A stretch of DNA of 64,000 nt from Paratinospora sagittata (Eukaryota; Streptophyta; Magnoliopsida; Ranunculales; Menispermaceae), in contig CM069600.1 of the NCBI GenBank assembly GCA_035771175.1, positions 2,821,050-2,885,049 on the forward strand. The letters run 5' to 3'. Under the pieces are notes generated by a model. That model worked only from the letters and a program-made list of their open reading frames with translations, was not told where the DNA came from and did no database searches. Below are positions 1 through 13,089 of the stretch, piece after piece. The position numbers were made by a program, and so were the translations under genes. Position 1 is the first letter of the stretch; each line of letters starts with the position of its first letter.

Positions 1-751
1 GACTGTCCATCCTCTTCTGTTTGCTGACCTTTGAACCTTCTCACCCTCTAGCCTGGTAAGGAGGATGCCCAGGTCTTGGTATTTCTAAATGCTGAGATTT
101 CTTGAACCCTCTTACCTTTTTGGAATTAAATTGATAGAGAATTCAATCTACACCTTGGGATTTACATCCTTATGAATACCTTTGTTATCTCAGTTGAAAT
201 GTATCTTGAAAGTACTGTATCTAACTAGTACACATGTAAAGCCTCAATACAGGTAAACATTTAATTTTTAAGATCTCCAGAATTAAATGAGTGCTTTATA
301 TTTAGCTTTTAGTAATCATGAACAGTGATATTCTGAAACATCAAATTAGAGTATAGTCTGCCATTATAAATATTGCGAAAAGGTCTGAAGCTTTAATATA
401 TAATTAACATTTTTGTGTGTGTGGTTTTTGCTGTTATGATTGTAACTTTGGAGTTAAAGAAGGGATTGACTAAGAATTTGATCAGTTGTCAAAGTAAAAT
501 TGGGAAATTTCTTGGCAATTTGATAAATCTAAATGTTAAAGAGATCTTTATTTCCCATTGTGGCTGGACATTGATGGAAGTCTTGGGATTAAAAGTAGTA
601 GACCTGATGATTGTCTTGTCAAAGAGGTCTGTTATACAAATGATGCTGCATGTTGTGGAGATTTTTATTACTTAAGTGGCTTGAGACTCATCAGTCCTCC
701 AAGAATTATATTTTTGTTCAAATGCTTTCCTGTTTCTTTTTATGGCTTCAG
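1..751 (+). other. Upstream MINIYO intron sequence with possible further exons
   Basis: This precedes the first confidently placed MINIYO exon. Two stretches look gene-like but I cannot verify them. Bases 1-54 end at a good donor (CTG|GTAAGG). Bases about 543-675 read PLWLDIDGSLGIKSSRPDDC and onward in one frame, with a composition suited to this protein. The phase from that stretch to the exon at 752 does not close with an obvious donor, so I do not join them. The rest is AT-rich and intron-like. Confidence 0.4.
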
Positions 752-3700
752 ACAGACCTTACTGCTGCTTTGGAAGATTGCCTCATTTCTATACTTATTG
801 GATTGGCACAACATTCCCCAACATGTGCTGGTGCAATCATCAAAAGCCCAAGGCTTGTTCAAGCAGTTGTTGACAGGTTCACCACTAAAGATACATTGGA
901 AGTCCGTCCATCGAAGATAAAATCTGTGATGCTTTTGAAGGTACTCTAGGAATTGTCACATATGTAAGATGGTAGTCCTATATACATGCTCCTACATTCT
1001 ACTAGTTGGCTCTTTTCTCATTAAAGATTAGATAATCAAAATGGCTTTTCATCTTTGGAAACAGGTGTTGGCTGAATCGGACCGAAAGTTTTGCACTGAT
1101 TTTCTGGTGAAGGGAACATTCCAGACTGTGACGCGACATTTATGTTGGCATCCATTGTCGCTTGATTACTGGATAAAATCTGGAAGGGAATACTGTAAAC
1201 TCATGTCTGCCTTAATGATTGAACAACTAAGGTTATGGAAAGTTTGTGTTGAGTATGGTTATTGCATATCTTACTTCACTGATTTTTTTCCTACCCTGTG
1301 CTTGTGGTTGAGTCCTCCTACCTTTGATAAACTCATTGAAAACAACCTCCTTGGTGAATTTACTTCCATCTCAAGGGAGGCATACCATGTTTTGGAGGCT
1401 TTGGTTCGAAGACTGCCAAATATTTGTTCAGAAGTGGAGCTAAAAGAGCAAAATATGGACTTTGGTGGTTATGATGTGGAAATGTGGTGTTGGAGCCATG
1501 TAAGTCCAATAATTGAGTTGTCTTTGAAGTGGATGTATTCGACGAATGATCATCTATCTGATATTTTTGACTGGCACAGAAGTGCTAATGCTAAATTTGT
1601 GCATCGAGATTTCCTGGCGAGCTCTTTGTTGTGGGTGCTTTCTGCTATTATGCACATGCTTTCAAGTATACTCAAAAAAATTGTTCAAGATGATGGCAAT
1701 AGTTTGCTTGGGATTGGGGGTTTTGCCCGTATGTCATCTGAGTATGTCTTTAAGATTGGACTTGCAGTTGTGAGGAGCAAGTTTCTCAACTTTTCAGGTA
1801 AAGATGATGAGCTCGCGTCTCAAGGAGAGTGTTTTATTAATGAATTATGTCAGTTGAGACTTCACAGTAATTATGAAGTGTCTCTATCTTCAGTTTGTTG
1901 CCTCCATTGGTTTGTGCAGCTTTTAATTGTTCTTGACAAATCCATCCAGATTGCTAAGAGAGAAAATTGTAGTCTAGCTGACATACATAGTTTTTCAAGA
2001 GAGGGCAGAATACTAGAGGATGGGATAATTACACGGTCTCAGTATGAATTGAGAAGTGTTCTAATTACCTTCATGACATTAGTTTGCACAAGGTGGCATA
2101 GAATGCAGGCCATTGAAACATTTGGTAGGGGAGGTCCTTCTCCTGGAGTTGGACTGGGCTGGGGCGCCTCTGGTGGTGGGTTTTGGTCCAGGTTTGTTTT
2201 ATTGCAGCAGACAGAAGCTTGGTCACTCATGGGCTTGCTTGAAATATTTCAGGTAGTGCTTAATAAAGATGGCCTAGTGGTTGAAGATACGAGCTTTGCC
2301 TTGCAAAGAATTAACTCTGCCCTAAAAGTGTGTTTATTAGTAACACCAAGGGATACTATTATCATGGAGAAGGCATTGAATTTCTTGCTCCAAATTCCTG
2401 TTCTGAAGTATCTTGATCTTTGCATCAGTCGTCTTCTACTTGATAGGAAGATTAAACCATTTGGATGGCAATATAAAGAAGATGAATTGCAATGTTTCAG
2501 TAAGAACTTAAACTCTCACTTTAGGAAAAGATGGTTGTCATTGAAGAAGTCTAAAGTGGTTGATAGCAATTCTAATTTTGATCCAAAAAAGAAAGTTGGC
2601 AATTCTCTGGGGACTATTTATGAGGACCTAGACACTGTAGATGCAATTTCATGTGATCGTCAGTGCACCTCTTTGATGATAGAGTGGTCTCACCAGAGAC
2701 TTCCTCTTCCTGGGCATTGGTTTCTCAGTCCAATCTCAACCATTGATAACAACAATATTGCTCTTTCTGATGAAGTTCTCGAGGCAGCCAAAAGTGGCAT
2801 TTTCCTTCTTTTAGGTCTTGAAGCAGTATCCTCTTTATCATGCACTAAGGGCCAATATGCACCAGTCAGTGCCGTACCATTGGTGTGGAAGTTGCATTCT
2901 TTATCAGTGGCCTTGCTTTCTGGAATGGAATTGCTTCAAGAGGACAAAAGCAGGGATATATATAAAACTTTACAGGAGCTCTATGGACAGATTCTTGATG
3001 AGTCTAGATGTGTCAGGAGCCCGAAATCTTGTTTGAACAACAGTGAGGGCTTGTTGGCTGAAGGTGGAAAGGAACATGGTGTGGAGTTTCTGAAATTTCA
3101 ATCTGACATCCACGAGACTTATTCCACATTTGTTGAGTTTCTTGTTGAGCAATTTGGTGCCGTATCTTATGGTGATGTGATTTATAGCAGGCAAGTCACG
3201 ATATATCTACACAGTTCTGTTGAAGTGTCTGTTCGACTAGCTGCCTGGAATGCACTTGCTAATGCTCATTTACTTGAACTCTTGCCCCCACTAGAAAAAT
3301 GCTTTGCCGCTCCTGAAGGATACTTAGCTATTGAGGTACATTGAGCTTGCATATCTATCTTTTCAATCTGCTAGTTAGTTGCCATTCAAAGTCTAATACC
3401 AATGCCCAATGCTGCTTATCCCAAAACCAGAATTTTAGAAACTCACTCAGTAGAAGCTTTAGCTTTGATGGCTGTTTATCTAGTTGATGCTTACTACAGA
3501 TGCTAAAAAATTGAATGTCATTTACCAAACTGGAAGCTAAAAACATTGAAAAGCTTGATGTTTCTAAATTCTTAAGGAGTTGACAACATGACTTGATCAA
3601 TTGGATTATTGAATTGGACTCTTTAAGTTTTTACCGATCCTCATGCATCTCTCTCTCTCCAAATTTTTGCCAACTCTGTGTACATAGGAAACATAGACAC

Positions 3701-4730
3701 TGTCAATGATTTGATATATTCCCTGTTTCACGGGTGTGATTTATTATTTTTTTCCTTGTTAATTTTAAATGAAGAGCAAAGATTAATATGCAAGAACGTG
3801 GATTGGCTTTGCAGGATAATGAAGCGATTTTGGAGGCATACGTGAAGTCCTGGATTTCTGGGGGCCTTGACAAAGCTGCTTGTCAAGGATCTTTGGCGTT
3901 CACATTGGCATTGCATCACCTGTCATCTCTCATCTTTTACAATAATGCTGATGACAAGTTATTGCTGCGAAATAAATTGGTCAAGTCTCTTCTGCGTGAC
4001 TACTCACAGAAGCCACATCATGAGGTACACACTTTTGGATGGGAAGTGTTGCATTGCATGAATCTCGTAAAATAACTCAAATATAATTAGTACTAACTTG
4101 AAATTTATTGTAGCACAACCTATTCCATTGACCGCTATCATGATAACTGTGTAATCGATCCATAGTCTGAAGCAACATATTAAATATTAGTTTAGAATCT
4201 GTAAAATGATATGTTGACACTTGTCTGTTTCAATGTATGTTGATTCACATTTTAATCATTTTATGTTATATTTTAATATAATGTTGACTGAAATATTGTG
4301 CAAATTTGTGGATGTTGATTTTATTGATGCAAACATATTTCAAACAAGAAGCAATAGCCTAAAGCAAAGGAAAGAACAATTTAAGAGGTTTTTCTTTTTG
4401 TATACGTAAATTTACTCACGTCAGTCTCTATTTCTTCTGCTTTCTTTTTCTTGTTAAATTGTTAATATTTATGTAGTTTGAACTAACTAAATCTTCATTT
4501 TTGAAATTGAACTACAGGAAATGATGATGGAATTCATATGGTATAATAAGAAAATCACATGTCAAGGACCTGGAAGAAATGATGTTTCTTTGGTGACAAT
4601 AGGTGAAATACAAAGAAGGTTCAGATTGATAGAAGAAGCATGTGAACAAAATTCCACTCTTTTGGTTGAAGCAGAGAAGCTGAAATTATCTGCCAGTAAA
4701 AAGTACCCTCTTACACTTCCCCAGATTTAA
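752..4730 (+). CDS. IYO: MINIYO / RNA polymerase II-associated protein 1 (RPAP1), C-terminal part
   Basis: This is the 3' portion of a plant RPAP1-family gene. The family assists assembly or nuclear import of RNA polymerase II, and plant MINIYO promotes differentiation; that is family knowledge. Exons I can place are 752-940, 1065-3335 (large), 3815-4024 and 4518-4730. All introns are GT-AG, all junctions are in frame, and they give 960 codons ending in TAA at 4728-4730. The helical-repeat-like C-terminal region is recognisable, e.g. LCWHPLSLDYWIKSGREY near the start of the large exon and the glycine-rich GRGGPSPGVGLGWGASGGG block around 2120-2180. The family's usual length is about 1,450-1,600 residues, so roughly the first third lies off the left edge. 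The exon at 752 opens at an AG acceptor in phase 0. There are no internal stops, so the gene looks functional. Confidence 0.85.
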
Positions 4731-6434
4731 TATATCTCAATTTTGTGTAAGTTCTACTTTATGAACCCAAATTCTGTGGAATTGGAATTTATGGTTTCAT
4801 GGTATATGTTTTCAGTTTGGGGTTTAAGCATTAGTCATCCATAGTATTTATGTTGCAACAGAGTTCTAGTGTGTTTGGCGAGTCAATTGCTCACATTTTT
4901 TTTACCTGCTCTTTTTCTCTAAGGAGATCTGGGACAGTAGGAGTTGTTATTTCCTAGTGACTTCACATCTAAAGGACCTTTATAGGAAGGTAATATTTTC
5001 AGAATATTGGATCGGGTTGCTCATTTGAAAAAAACATTAGGACGTGTTTTGTCTGGCGATTGTTTGGAGTATTTAGAAGGAAAGAAATAGTAGAATTTTT
5101 GAGGGGATTGAATCTAATTCTGGTGTGGTTTAGGAATAATCACATTTTTTGACTTCTTTTTGGGTTTCAAACTGTAAATAGTCTGAAGGCTATAGTTCTA
5201 ATGATTGGATTAGAGGATGGGGAAATTTTGTTTCTTAGTGGGGTTTGGGGTGGCTAACTTGTCTTCCCTTATCCTTTCTTTTTTTACTTGTCTCAGTTAT
5301 TAATACATTTTCTTTACAGTTTCTTTAAAAAAAAAAAAAGAAAAGAGTTCTAGTGTATCCCCCCACAATTATTTTCATATGTTGTGAGACTAATTGGTAG
5401 AGCCTATAGCTTATATGAATTATATTTATGTATAAATGGTGGATAAGAGGGGTGGAAATTATATTTGTTGAATTATTCTTTCAGAGAATGTTTATAGTGT
5501 AGGCATGGCTGCGGAGGAGGATATGATATGATTACATTATGCGTGTATACATGATTTGATTTGTCTCATGTAATGGATCTCATTTGCTTATAATTTCCAT
5601 AGTACGTAGTTATATGTGTCGGTTTCAATTTGAATGATATATATTTGAGTAGGAATTTCATCTATTTGTATTACTGTATTAGCAACACCTTTCAATTGAG
5701 GATTGACAAGCGATATCCAATAACGTCTTAACTATATTCTAATACTCTAGGGCTAGATGAAAGTAATTATCAAGAAATAATCCTATAAATGTCAACTTTT
5801 TTTTTTTTGGGTGATAAAATAACTGGTACAAGGAGGGGTTGACCTTATACTCAGGCAGGGCGCATGTGGGATGCCTATTTCATCAAAAGCCACCTGTGCG
5901 ACTCAAACTTTGGTTTGCGCCATAGTGTTGTAGTCGCTGAACTAGTTGAGTCCACCTTTGGGGCTATCAAAACTTTTAATAGTACTGCAAGGTTGACCTT
6001 CATGCTGAATCATAAGATTTTAATATTGATTTCATCCTTTTGTCATGGCATCCTACGTGATAACTACTTGTTTTGCAATTCTTATTAGATGATTATTGGA
6101 TAATGGAATGAGATTTTTATTAACCAAGTATAAGCTCACTAAGTTTATATTTTTCAGGTAAAGGAGAAGAGAAAGGTTTCTTGTGAGGAGTAGAAGAAGA
6201 AAAAGACGGGATATATATGAGTACATGTATATATATATATATCTTTAAGTGGTAGATGTTTGTATGGTTTTATTTTCACCCAAATGTATGAATGTCACGC
6301 AAAATTTTGTATTGTAATTAGTAGCACAGGTAGGTAATGGAAGGGTTTTCTTTTTCCCTTTCCCTTTTCTTTTTCTTTTTACTTGGGATGAAGAAAGCGG
6401 AAGAATGTTTTGTTTAGTATATTCTGATAATGGT
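4731..6434. other. 3' flank of MINIYO, no recognisable gene
   Basis: AT-rich sequence follows the MINIYO stop codon and presumably holds its 3' UTR. A T-run near 5793-5808 followed by about 170 bp of more balanced sequence (to about 5970) could be a minus-strand SINE: read in reverse it has a box-B-like GTTTGAGTCGC and an A tail. I found no clear target duplication for it. A short AG-preceded purine-rich piece at 6160-6195 has no gene partner. Microsatellite (AT)n occurs near 6225-6245. Confidence 0.5.
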
Positions 6435-6445
6435 TAATAAGAATT

Positions 6446-9096
6446 TTTTTTGGAAAGGAAAAGAGGGGGAACACCCAGCAAGAATAACTAGCACACTACA
6501 TCTCGAACTCTCCTAGGCCAAGTAACCCCAATTGCATCTTCCTTCAAAATATTGAATAACTCACGGGGAGGGGAAGACATGATACACACTTTCCGATTGA
6601 ACTTCAAAGCCTCAGTAGCCAAATAGTCTGCTGCTCTATTACCTTCTTTGTAAATGTGCTTAACTTGAACTATTCAATCTCTCTGAAGGAGTCTTCTACA
6701 CTCATTTACCAAGTTGGAAAGGCTAAGCTGCGGCATACTGTTGTCTTTTAACCAACCAGCCACCATAGCCGAATCTGTTTCGAAAACTATAGAACGATGG
6801 CCCTCCTCCCAAGCAAGACGTAGGCCATGAACAACAGCCCATAATTCAGCTTCAGTTGCAGTACAAGAACCAATATTAGCTACAAACCCCCTCAACCACA
6901 TACCACGATAGTCACGGAGAAGACCGCCACCCCCTGTTCGCGATGAAGCATTCTTAAGACATCCATCAGTATTAAGCTTAGTCCAACCATGGTTGGGAGC
7001 ACACCAGCCTACCATCTTCACCCTCTCTATCAGTCCAGCACCATGGTCCGCCACTTTGGCTCGAAAAGCATGAATGATTTCAGCCACTTTTCCTTTAAGC
7101 CAAGCCATGCTATACTCGAAGTGAAAACGAAGATTACGAAAAGCTAAATCATTCATCCATTTCCAAAGAGCCCACACGGCAACTGTAAAGTAGGAAGCCC
7201 AGTCATAGTCAACATTACAATCATTAACGCCAGCAAGATTATGAGCAAGCCAGCTTTGGAAATCCAAATTGCTCTGAAGATGATACTCAACTGGCTGCAA
7301 TAGACGCTTCCATAATTGCACGGCTCTAGAGCAATTTCGAAAAATATGATTAACATCCTCGATACATCCCACGCATTCAATACAGTCATATGCCATGGTG
7401 AAACCCCTTTTCATCCGCTCAGCATTGCACATGATCTTTCGATGCGCAACCATCCACAAAAAAGTCTTGCATCTTTGAGGAACTTTAAGCTTCCAAATCA
7501 TCCTCCAAAGGGAAGTAGGATCTCCCATAGGAGTTCCAGTAGAAATAGTATAAGCAGAGGTCACCGTTAATATGCCACTCTTAGAAGCTCCCCAACATAT
7601 GCCATCTGCAACCTCCTCCTCATCCCATAAGAGCACAGCAGCAAGTTTATTTTCAACCTCAAAAGGGAGTAAACCTGATAGAGCATTCCAGTCCCACCCT
7701 GAACCCTTCACCCAATAGCTTGAGACAGGCCTATACATCTCCACCAAACTCAAATCCCGCATTTTCATATTGATTAAGGCCACCTCACCTACCCATGTAT
7801 CAAGCCAAAAAAGAGTGTCCTTACCATTACGAACTAGAGCCCGCACTCCGCTACGTAAAATAGGCGAGGCTTTAACAAGGCCCCGCCACGCATTGGAAGC
7901 CCCATTCTTAGGCTGCAACCTATCAATAGTAGCTTCCCGATGCAGATACTTCATGGAAACAACTCTGGCCCAAAAGCTATTCTTATCTGTAATTAGTCTC
8001 CATCCCAATTTGGCCAAAAAAGCCAAGTTCATATAAGCCATACTCTTAATGCCAAGACCACCGTCCTCCATAGGTTTGATGATGATTTCCCACTTAATGA
8101 GGTTGACGCCCTGCTTCTCATTAGACCCTCCCCATAGAAAACGTCGAACTAATTTATCAATGGTATTACACACCCCTATTGGTAACACCATAGTCTGCAT
8201 GATGTACATGGGAATAGAGTTAAGCACCGATTTAACTAGAACCAATCTACCCGCAAAAGACAAGAATTTTGTCTTCCACCCCTCCAATCGAGTAGTCACT
8301 CTCTCAATGATGTACTGAAAGTCAGCAGGTCGGACCCTCCCATGAATGGAGGGAGCACCAAGATACCGACCCAAGTTGTCCGTAAGGGGAATACCAGAAA
8401 TAGTAGATATGTCTTGAGCCACCGCAAGCTCCACATTGTGAGATACAAAGATATGAGATTTCTGGTAGTTAACTCTTTGGCCCGAGCACGCACAAAATAA
8501 ATCCAGGCACTTTATAATAACCTTTATCTGCTCTGTAGATGCTTCCGCAAACAAAACCATATCATCTGCAAAGAAAAGGTGGGAGATAGAAGGACCATTA
8601 CGAGAAAGCTGTATGGGTTTCCATTCCTTTCGCTCTACTGCCCCATTAATCAAATGACCCAATCTTTCAATACACAGAACAAAAAGATAAGGCGAAATTG
8701 CATCCCCTTGCCGAACTCCGCGCTCAGGAGAGAAACGATCCAAAAGATCCCCATTCCAGACAATCGACATCCTAGAGGATGAGACACAATGCATCACATT
8801 TCGGATCCACCCATCACCAAGACCAATCTCCTTCAACGAGTCTTCAATAAAATCCCAAGATAATCGATCATAGGCCTTTTCAAGATCAATCTTAATTGCC
8901 ATATGAGATACACCACTCTTCTTAGTTCTCATTGTATGAAGGACTTCTTGATACACAATGACATTATCTGTAATTTGGCGACCAGGAACAAAGCTGCTTT
9001 GGTTGGGAGAAACAAGATTAGGGAGGATCATCTTTAGCCTATTTGTCATAGCTTTTGTAATCACTTTATAGCCCACGTTGCAGAGACTTATAGGCC
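6446..9096 (-). mobile_element. 5'-truncated L1-like LINE (reverse transcriptase + zf-RVT + RNase H)
   Basis: This is a non-LTR retrotransposon on the minus strand. One long frame (stop at 6674) encodes reverse transcriptase with QSSFVPGRQITDNVIV, KIDLEKAYDRLSWDF and the catalytic FADDMVLFAEAS. A zf-RVT segment follows (CIECVGCIEDVNHIFRNC), then a plant-type RNase H beginning LNTDGCLKNASSRTGGGG with TEAELWAV and FETDSAMVAGWL. The T-run at 6446-6453 is the poly(A) tail in reverse. The 11-bp TAATAAGAATT occurs at 6435-6445 and 9097-9107 and reads as the target duplication. This puts the 5' truncation just before the RPISLCN motif of the RT, so ORF1 and the endonuclease are missing. The upstream part of the open frame (9097-9217) is flanking DNA. 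The open frame suggests recent insertion. Confidence 0.9.
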
Positions 9097-9107
9097 TAAT
9101 AAGAATT

Positions 9108-10739
9108 GTGGGAATGTTAGAATGTCTTAAAATGGTCTTATTACAAAATAGACCTGGCGATAATATTTTTGTGTTATTTATAAATAAATTAAACCAAGAT
9201 GGGGTATTATAAGACAAATAGACCTGGTCATAATATTTTTGAGTTTTTTTTTTAATAAAATATTTTTCTGTTATAAACTGTTATTATTTTGTTATAAATA
9301 GATTAAACTAAGATGATATTATAAAACACGACATGCTTTAGCAACTTACCCACAAAATTGATTAAAATAAAACAAAACTAAAAACAAAACTAAAAAGAAA
9401 TAACCATTCATCCCAATCAACAATAAGCACACGAAATAAAACACAATAAAATATGAGAAATTTTAGATGTGCCCACTAACCTATTATCTTTACCCACTTG
9501 CTAAATTTACCCTACTGTGCTATCCCTACCCACCGAAAAACTTTCAAAACACCTAAACTAATCTGACCCCTTGCACTCTCCCTCCCTTCCAACGTTTTCT
9601 ACTCCTTAAACCTAACCCCGACTCTAAAATCACCTTTCCTGCCTACCTTTTTTCTTCCTCTGTCCAAAAATCAAATCTTTAATGTCATATCTTCTTCGTT
9701 TTTAAAAGATTTTGATATTTATTGATTTGATAAAAAATACATATTTTGACATTTTTTTAGGTTTTACACCCTTTACTTATGTTTTAATGGTGTATTTGGT
9801 GTGTTTTTCTTGTACTTTTAGAAAAAATAAACCCATCGGAAGCTCTCAAATGGGGCAAGCTTTCGACGATACATTTAGCTAAACAGGTCTGAACCTAGTG
9901 AATCGGTTCAACCAGACATGGCCAAACCAACGTGCTTGGTTCGAACTACTTATTTTTTGGGGTTTTTCTATTTCTTTTTCAATTTCAAAATATTTTTAGA
10001 TATTTTTATGTTTGTTTTGAACTTTTCAACCTAATTTGAGTGACGAGCTAATGTTTTTCACGCATTCCCATCATTTGATGTACTTTCAAGTTAGCCAAAT
10101 GATAGGGATGACAGAACGGTACTTCACCAACCAAATTGAGTTGGGGTGTCCGAACCAAAATAACTTAAAAGATTTTAAAGTTAATTGTAGAATAGGAAAA
10201 TCCTAAAAAAAAAAAAAAAAAAGTAAAAAAGGAGGTTTGGCTAAATTTGACTAAACCAAACACATAGGTTCAACTGAGTCCGGCCGAACCAAATGCATAG
10301 GTGCGGCTACACGGGGCTGAATTGGTGCTCGATTTTTTGAAAAAAAAACCATTGAAATAAATTAAAAACTTACTTGATTGATGTACGTTGTCGCCCGAAC
10401 TTGATTCTTGTGTCATAATGCTACAAAAATTGTAGAGTAGAGAGAAGATTGAAGATGAAAAAAGATGAAGAAGATAATGGTAGTGGATAAGTTTAGTAGA
10501 TAGATCGGAGAGAAAAACATTTAAAAGTAAGTTCATTTGAAGGGAATGACACGAGGATAATTTAGAAAATATTTTTTTTCATTTTATGGGGTAAGCATAG
10601 CGGTTGAGCGGGGTTCAAAAATAGCAGCCCTCAAAATTAACCGTTTTAAGTTTTTCAAACAAAAAAAAAAGTAACTGTTAAGTTGAACGGGCCATATAAT
10701 ACATTGTAGCTGACTGTCGAATATATTTTTTTATTTGTT
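9108..10739. other. Intergenic, AT-rich, with a short local tandem duplication
   Basis: No gene was seen. A roughly 70-bp unit starting ACAAAATAGACCTGG near 9142 is followed by a diverged copy starting near 9213. The second half of that copy is displaced to about 9290-9332 by a T- and A-rich insert. A 19-A run lies near 10205. Confidence 0.5.
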
Positions 10740-11650
10740 TATTTGTTAAGCGACATTGGCGCTTCGACGATCACTGAAGAAATTCAGTTATTGCCTGAAA
10801 TTGTTTTCATTTAACGGCTTCGCCAATCGGCTTTTGATCTGCATGTTTAGGTTTTGTTATGGAATTGCTAGGATTGATTCTTTGTCGTGTAGTTCTTTTC
10901 ATTCATCGATTTAATTGCGGTTTGGATTGATGAACGGATTCGTTAATTTAGAGCTAAGATCGATTTTTCGTTGATTTGGATGATCTATATGATTGGATCG
11001 ATGCTGGTTGATTTCAGCCAGATTGATCAACCTCTCACTGTCAATTTCAGATCGATCATTTTTAACTCCGATTCAAATTATCACTTAAGATTTGCGTGAT
11101 CAGTTGATTGATTTTGGTTTCCGACCTACGTAACATTTCTCATCTCGGATGTTTAAGCAGACAACTCTGATTTTTGTCTGAAGATGCCTTCGTGAAATAC
11201 ATTTTCTTGATTAGGTTATTTATAGTCATTCTGTTTTTCAGAACCACAAGAAGATCTTTCATTTTCTTGTGCTGCTCTCCCTCCCTCCCTCTGCTTTTCT
11301 TTTCATTTTTGCTGCTTTAATGAAAATAAACCAAAGTTCTAATTTAGTTGAATACTGGTATAATTGGACTGAATGTATTTCCTGTAAGTTGCAAGGAACC
11401 ATTAATATTCTTGTTGGATTTTAAATATTTTGGCTTGTTTTAACCTTTCCACAATGTTGGTCAACTGAAGGTATTCTATCCAAATATTCATGTTTTGAAT
11501 GAATGATAGGGACATTGTTTAATCCTGAATTTGATTTGTTTGGGGCTGAAATTTAGTAGGAACCGTGTAATTATAGTTTTTCCTACATTTCCAGATGAGA
11601 GTGCATTAGTAATTCTTCTTCTTCTATCCCCACTTTTTGTATGAGTTGAT

Positions 11651-12183
11651 AGGTATCTGGACCAATCACCGTTTCTGATGGAATGGCAGGTGCTTCTATG
11701 TATGAACGTACTGTTGTTCATGATAATCTTATTATTTGATTGGAAGGAGATCTGCTACCGCTCAAAGTAATAGGTTTTGATGTTATGTTCTGATGAACAT
11801 TTTTCATTTATATTTTGTTAAATTTTCATTATATATTTTGTTTCCCGGTCTTTTGCTTAAGAAAGCCACTAAATGCACATCTACCGCTGCGACGAACACA
11901 TCCTTGTAAACATGACAATGGATGAATGATTTACTTCTTGTATTTTTTTTGTTTGTTTGTTTTAGCGCGTGTGTGTGTCTGCATTTTCAGTGTATGAAGA
12001 AACAGCTGGGTAGATGGTGAATGATCCTGTTTTGTGAACATAAGGTGCTTCTTGATGCTTTTTTCTCCTTTTGTTAGATGTCCTATTATACCGCGTACTT
12101 GACAATCTGAGCAATTGTTATTGCAGCCTCTTTCTGTGAAATTGGGACCTGGAATTCTGGTAAACATTTTTAATGGCATTCAG
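11651..12183 (+). pseudogene. V-ATPase catalytic subunit A pseudogene, 5' exons
   Basis: Three exon-like pieces match the N-terminal region of vacuolar H+-ATPase subunit A, the ATP-hydrolysing subunit of the V1 head. Bases 11651-11778 read VSGPITVSDGMAGASMYER, then an in-frame stop where an arginine is expected and a one-base loss after LEGD. Bases about 11985-12040 read VYEETAG, stop, MVNDPVL, stop. Bases 12127-12183 read PLSVKLGPGILVNIFNGIQ with intact AG and GT flanks. Several stops and frameshifts make it non-functional. The 10740-11640 segment upstream resembles a 5' UTR plus leader intron (inference). Later pieces of the same gene lie at 30315-30586, about 18 kb away. Confidence 0.85.
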
Positions 12184-13089
12184 GTTTGTTTAGAAACTTT
12201 TATTTCCATTATTGAAAGTGATTCCCTCATGTAATGGACTGATGTCTTTTGTGAAATTTTTATTCTAGCCTCTATTACATATTAATTTGTCCTATTGTGG
12301 CTCATATTTTTTGCTGTTTCACATTCTTAAAAAGAGTTTGGACCTTGCATCATACTTTAGTTGTTCTCCATCTCCTGACCCGGCATCACTGTCTATTAAA
12401 AAATAAAATAAAAAAATCAATAGGAGATTTTTCTGTTAGACTAGGTGAGCTTCAACATGTCTCTCTTTCTCTCGCTCCCTATTCATATATTAGTAGCTTG
12501 TTGACCTGTAAGATGCCTTTCTAGTTATACATGAAGCGTTCTAGACAGTTCTTAAAGGCGTTTAGGTGAATGCCTCGAGGTGTGAGCTTATGCTTCTAAA
12601 TGTTGAGGTGTACACATCAAGGTTAAAGCCTTATTTTTATATTTAAATCCATGTCTAATAATGTTTTTGAAAAATAAATTTATGAGCATAGTGTTTAAGT
12701 TTTTTCTTTATTATTCAGGAGAAATTAAAGCTTTTGCTTTTAAAGGATAATAGCTTGGCCCTTCATTCTCTTGAAATGATCCCTAGTATTAATATATCTT
12801 TTAAGTTCATTAAAAATAATATAAATATTAACTTAATTATTTTAAAGCTTTTGAAAAATTATTCTAATTACAACCTACTTTTCTTATTGTTAAAATGTTT
12901 GTAAAACATGATAAGAAGCGGCAAAAATATAATACTCTTGCAATGGAAAAGCTAGATATACGATATATGCTCATTTAGTTATAAGTGATGTTCATACAAT
13001 TAGTATATTATGGCAAATCTTTTGAGTTCTCTATACAAACATAAAACTATGGAAGTAGTCCATATTTTTGCTTGTTTTAGATGTTTCGT
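12184..13089. other. Intron-like remainder of the V-ATPase A pseudogene
   Basis: No coding sequence is recognised. The short motif GCCTCGAGGTGTGAGCTTA at 12572-12590 is inversely related to sequence at about 13184-13205. This suggests the end of another degenerate inverted-repeat element abutting the large palindrome. Confidence 0.4.

Noticed and set aside
415..675. Frame containing FISHCGW, reminiscent of a plant UDP-glycosyltransferase PSPG motif
   Set aside because: Only about ten residues fit. The surrounding residues do not follow the 44-residue motif, and the same DNA in another frame reads like a MINIYO exon.
6160..6200. Possible alternative last exon of MINIYO (VKEKRKVSCEE then stop)
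   Set aside because: MINIYO already ends in frame at 4730 with family-like C-terminal sequence, and nothing supports a further splice.
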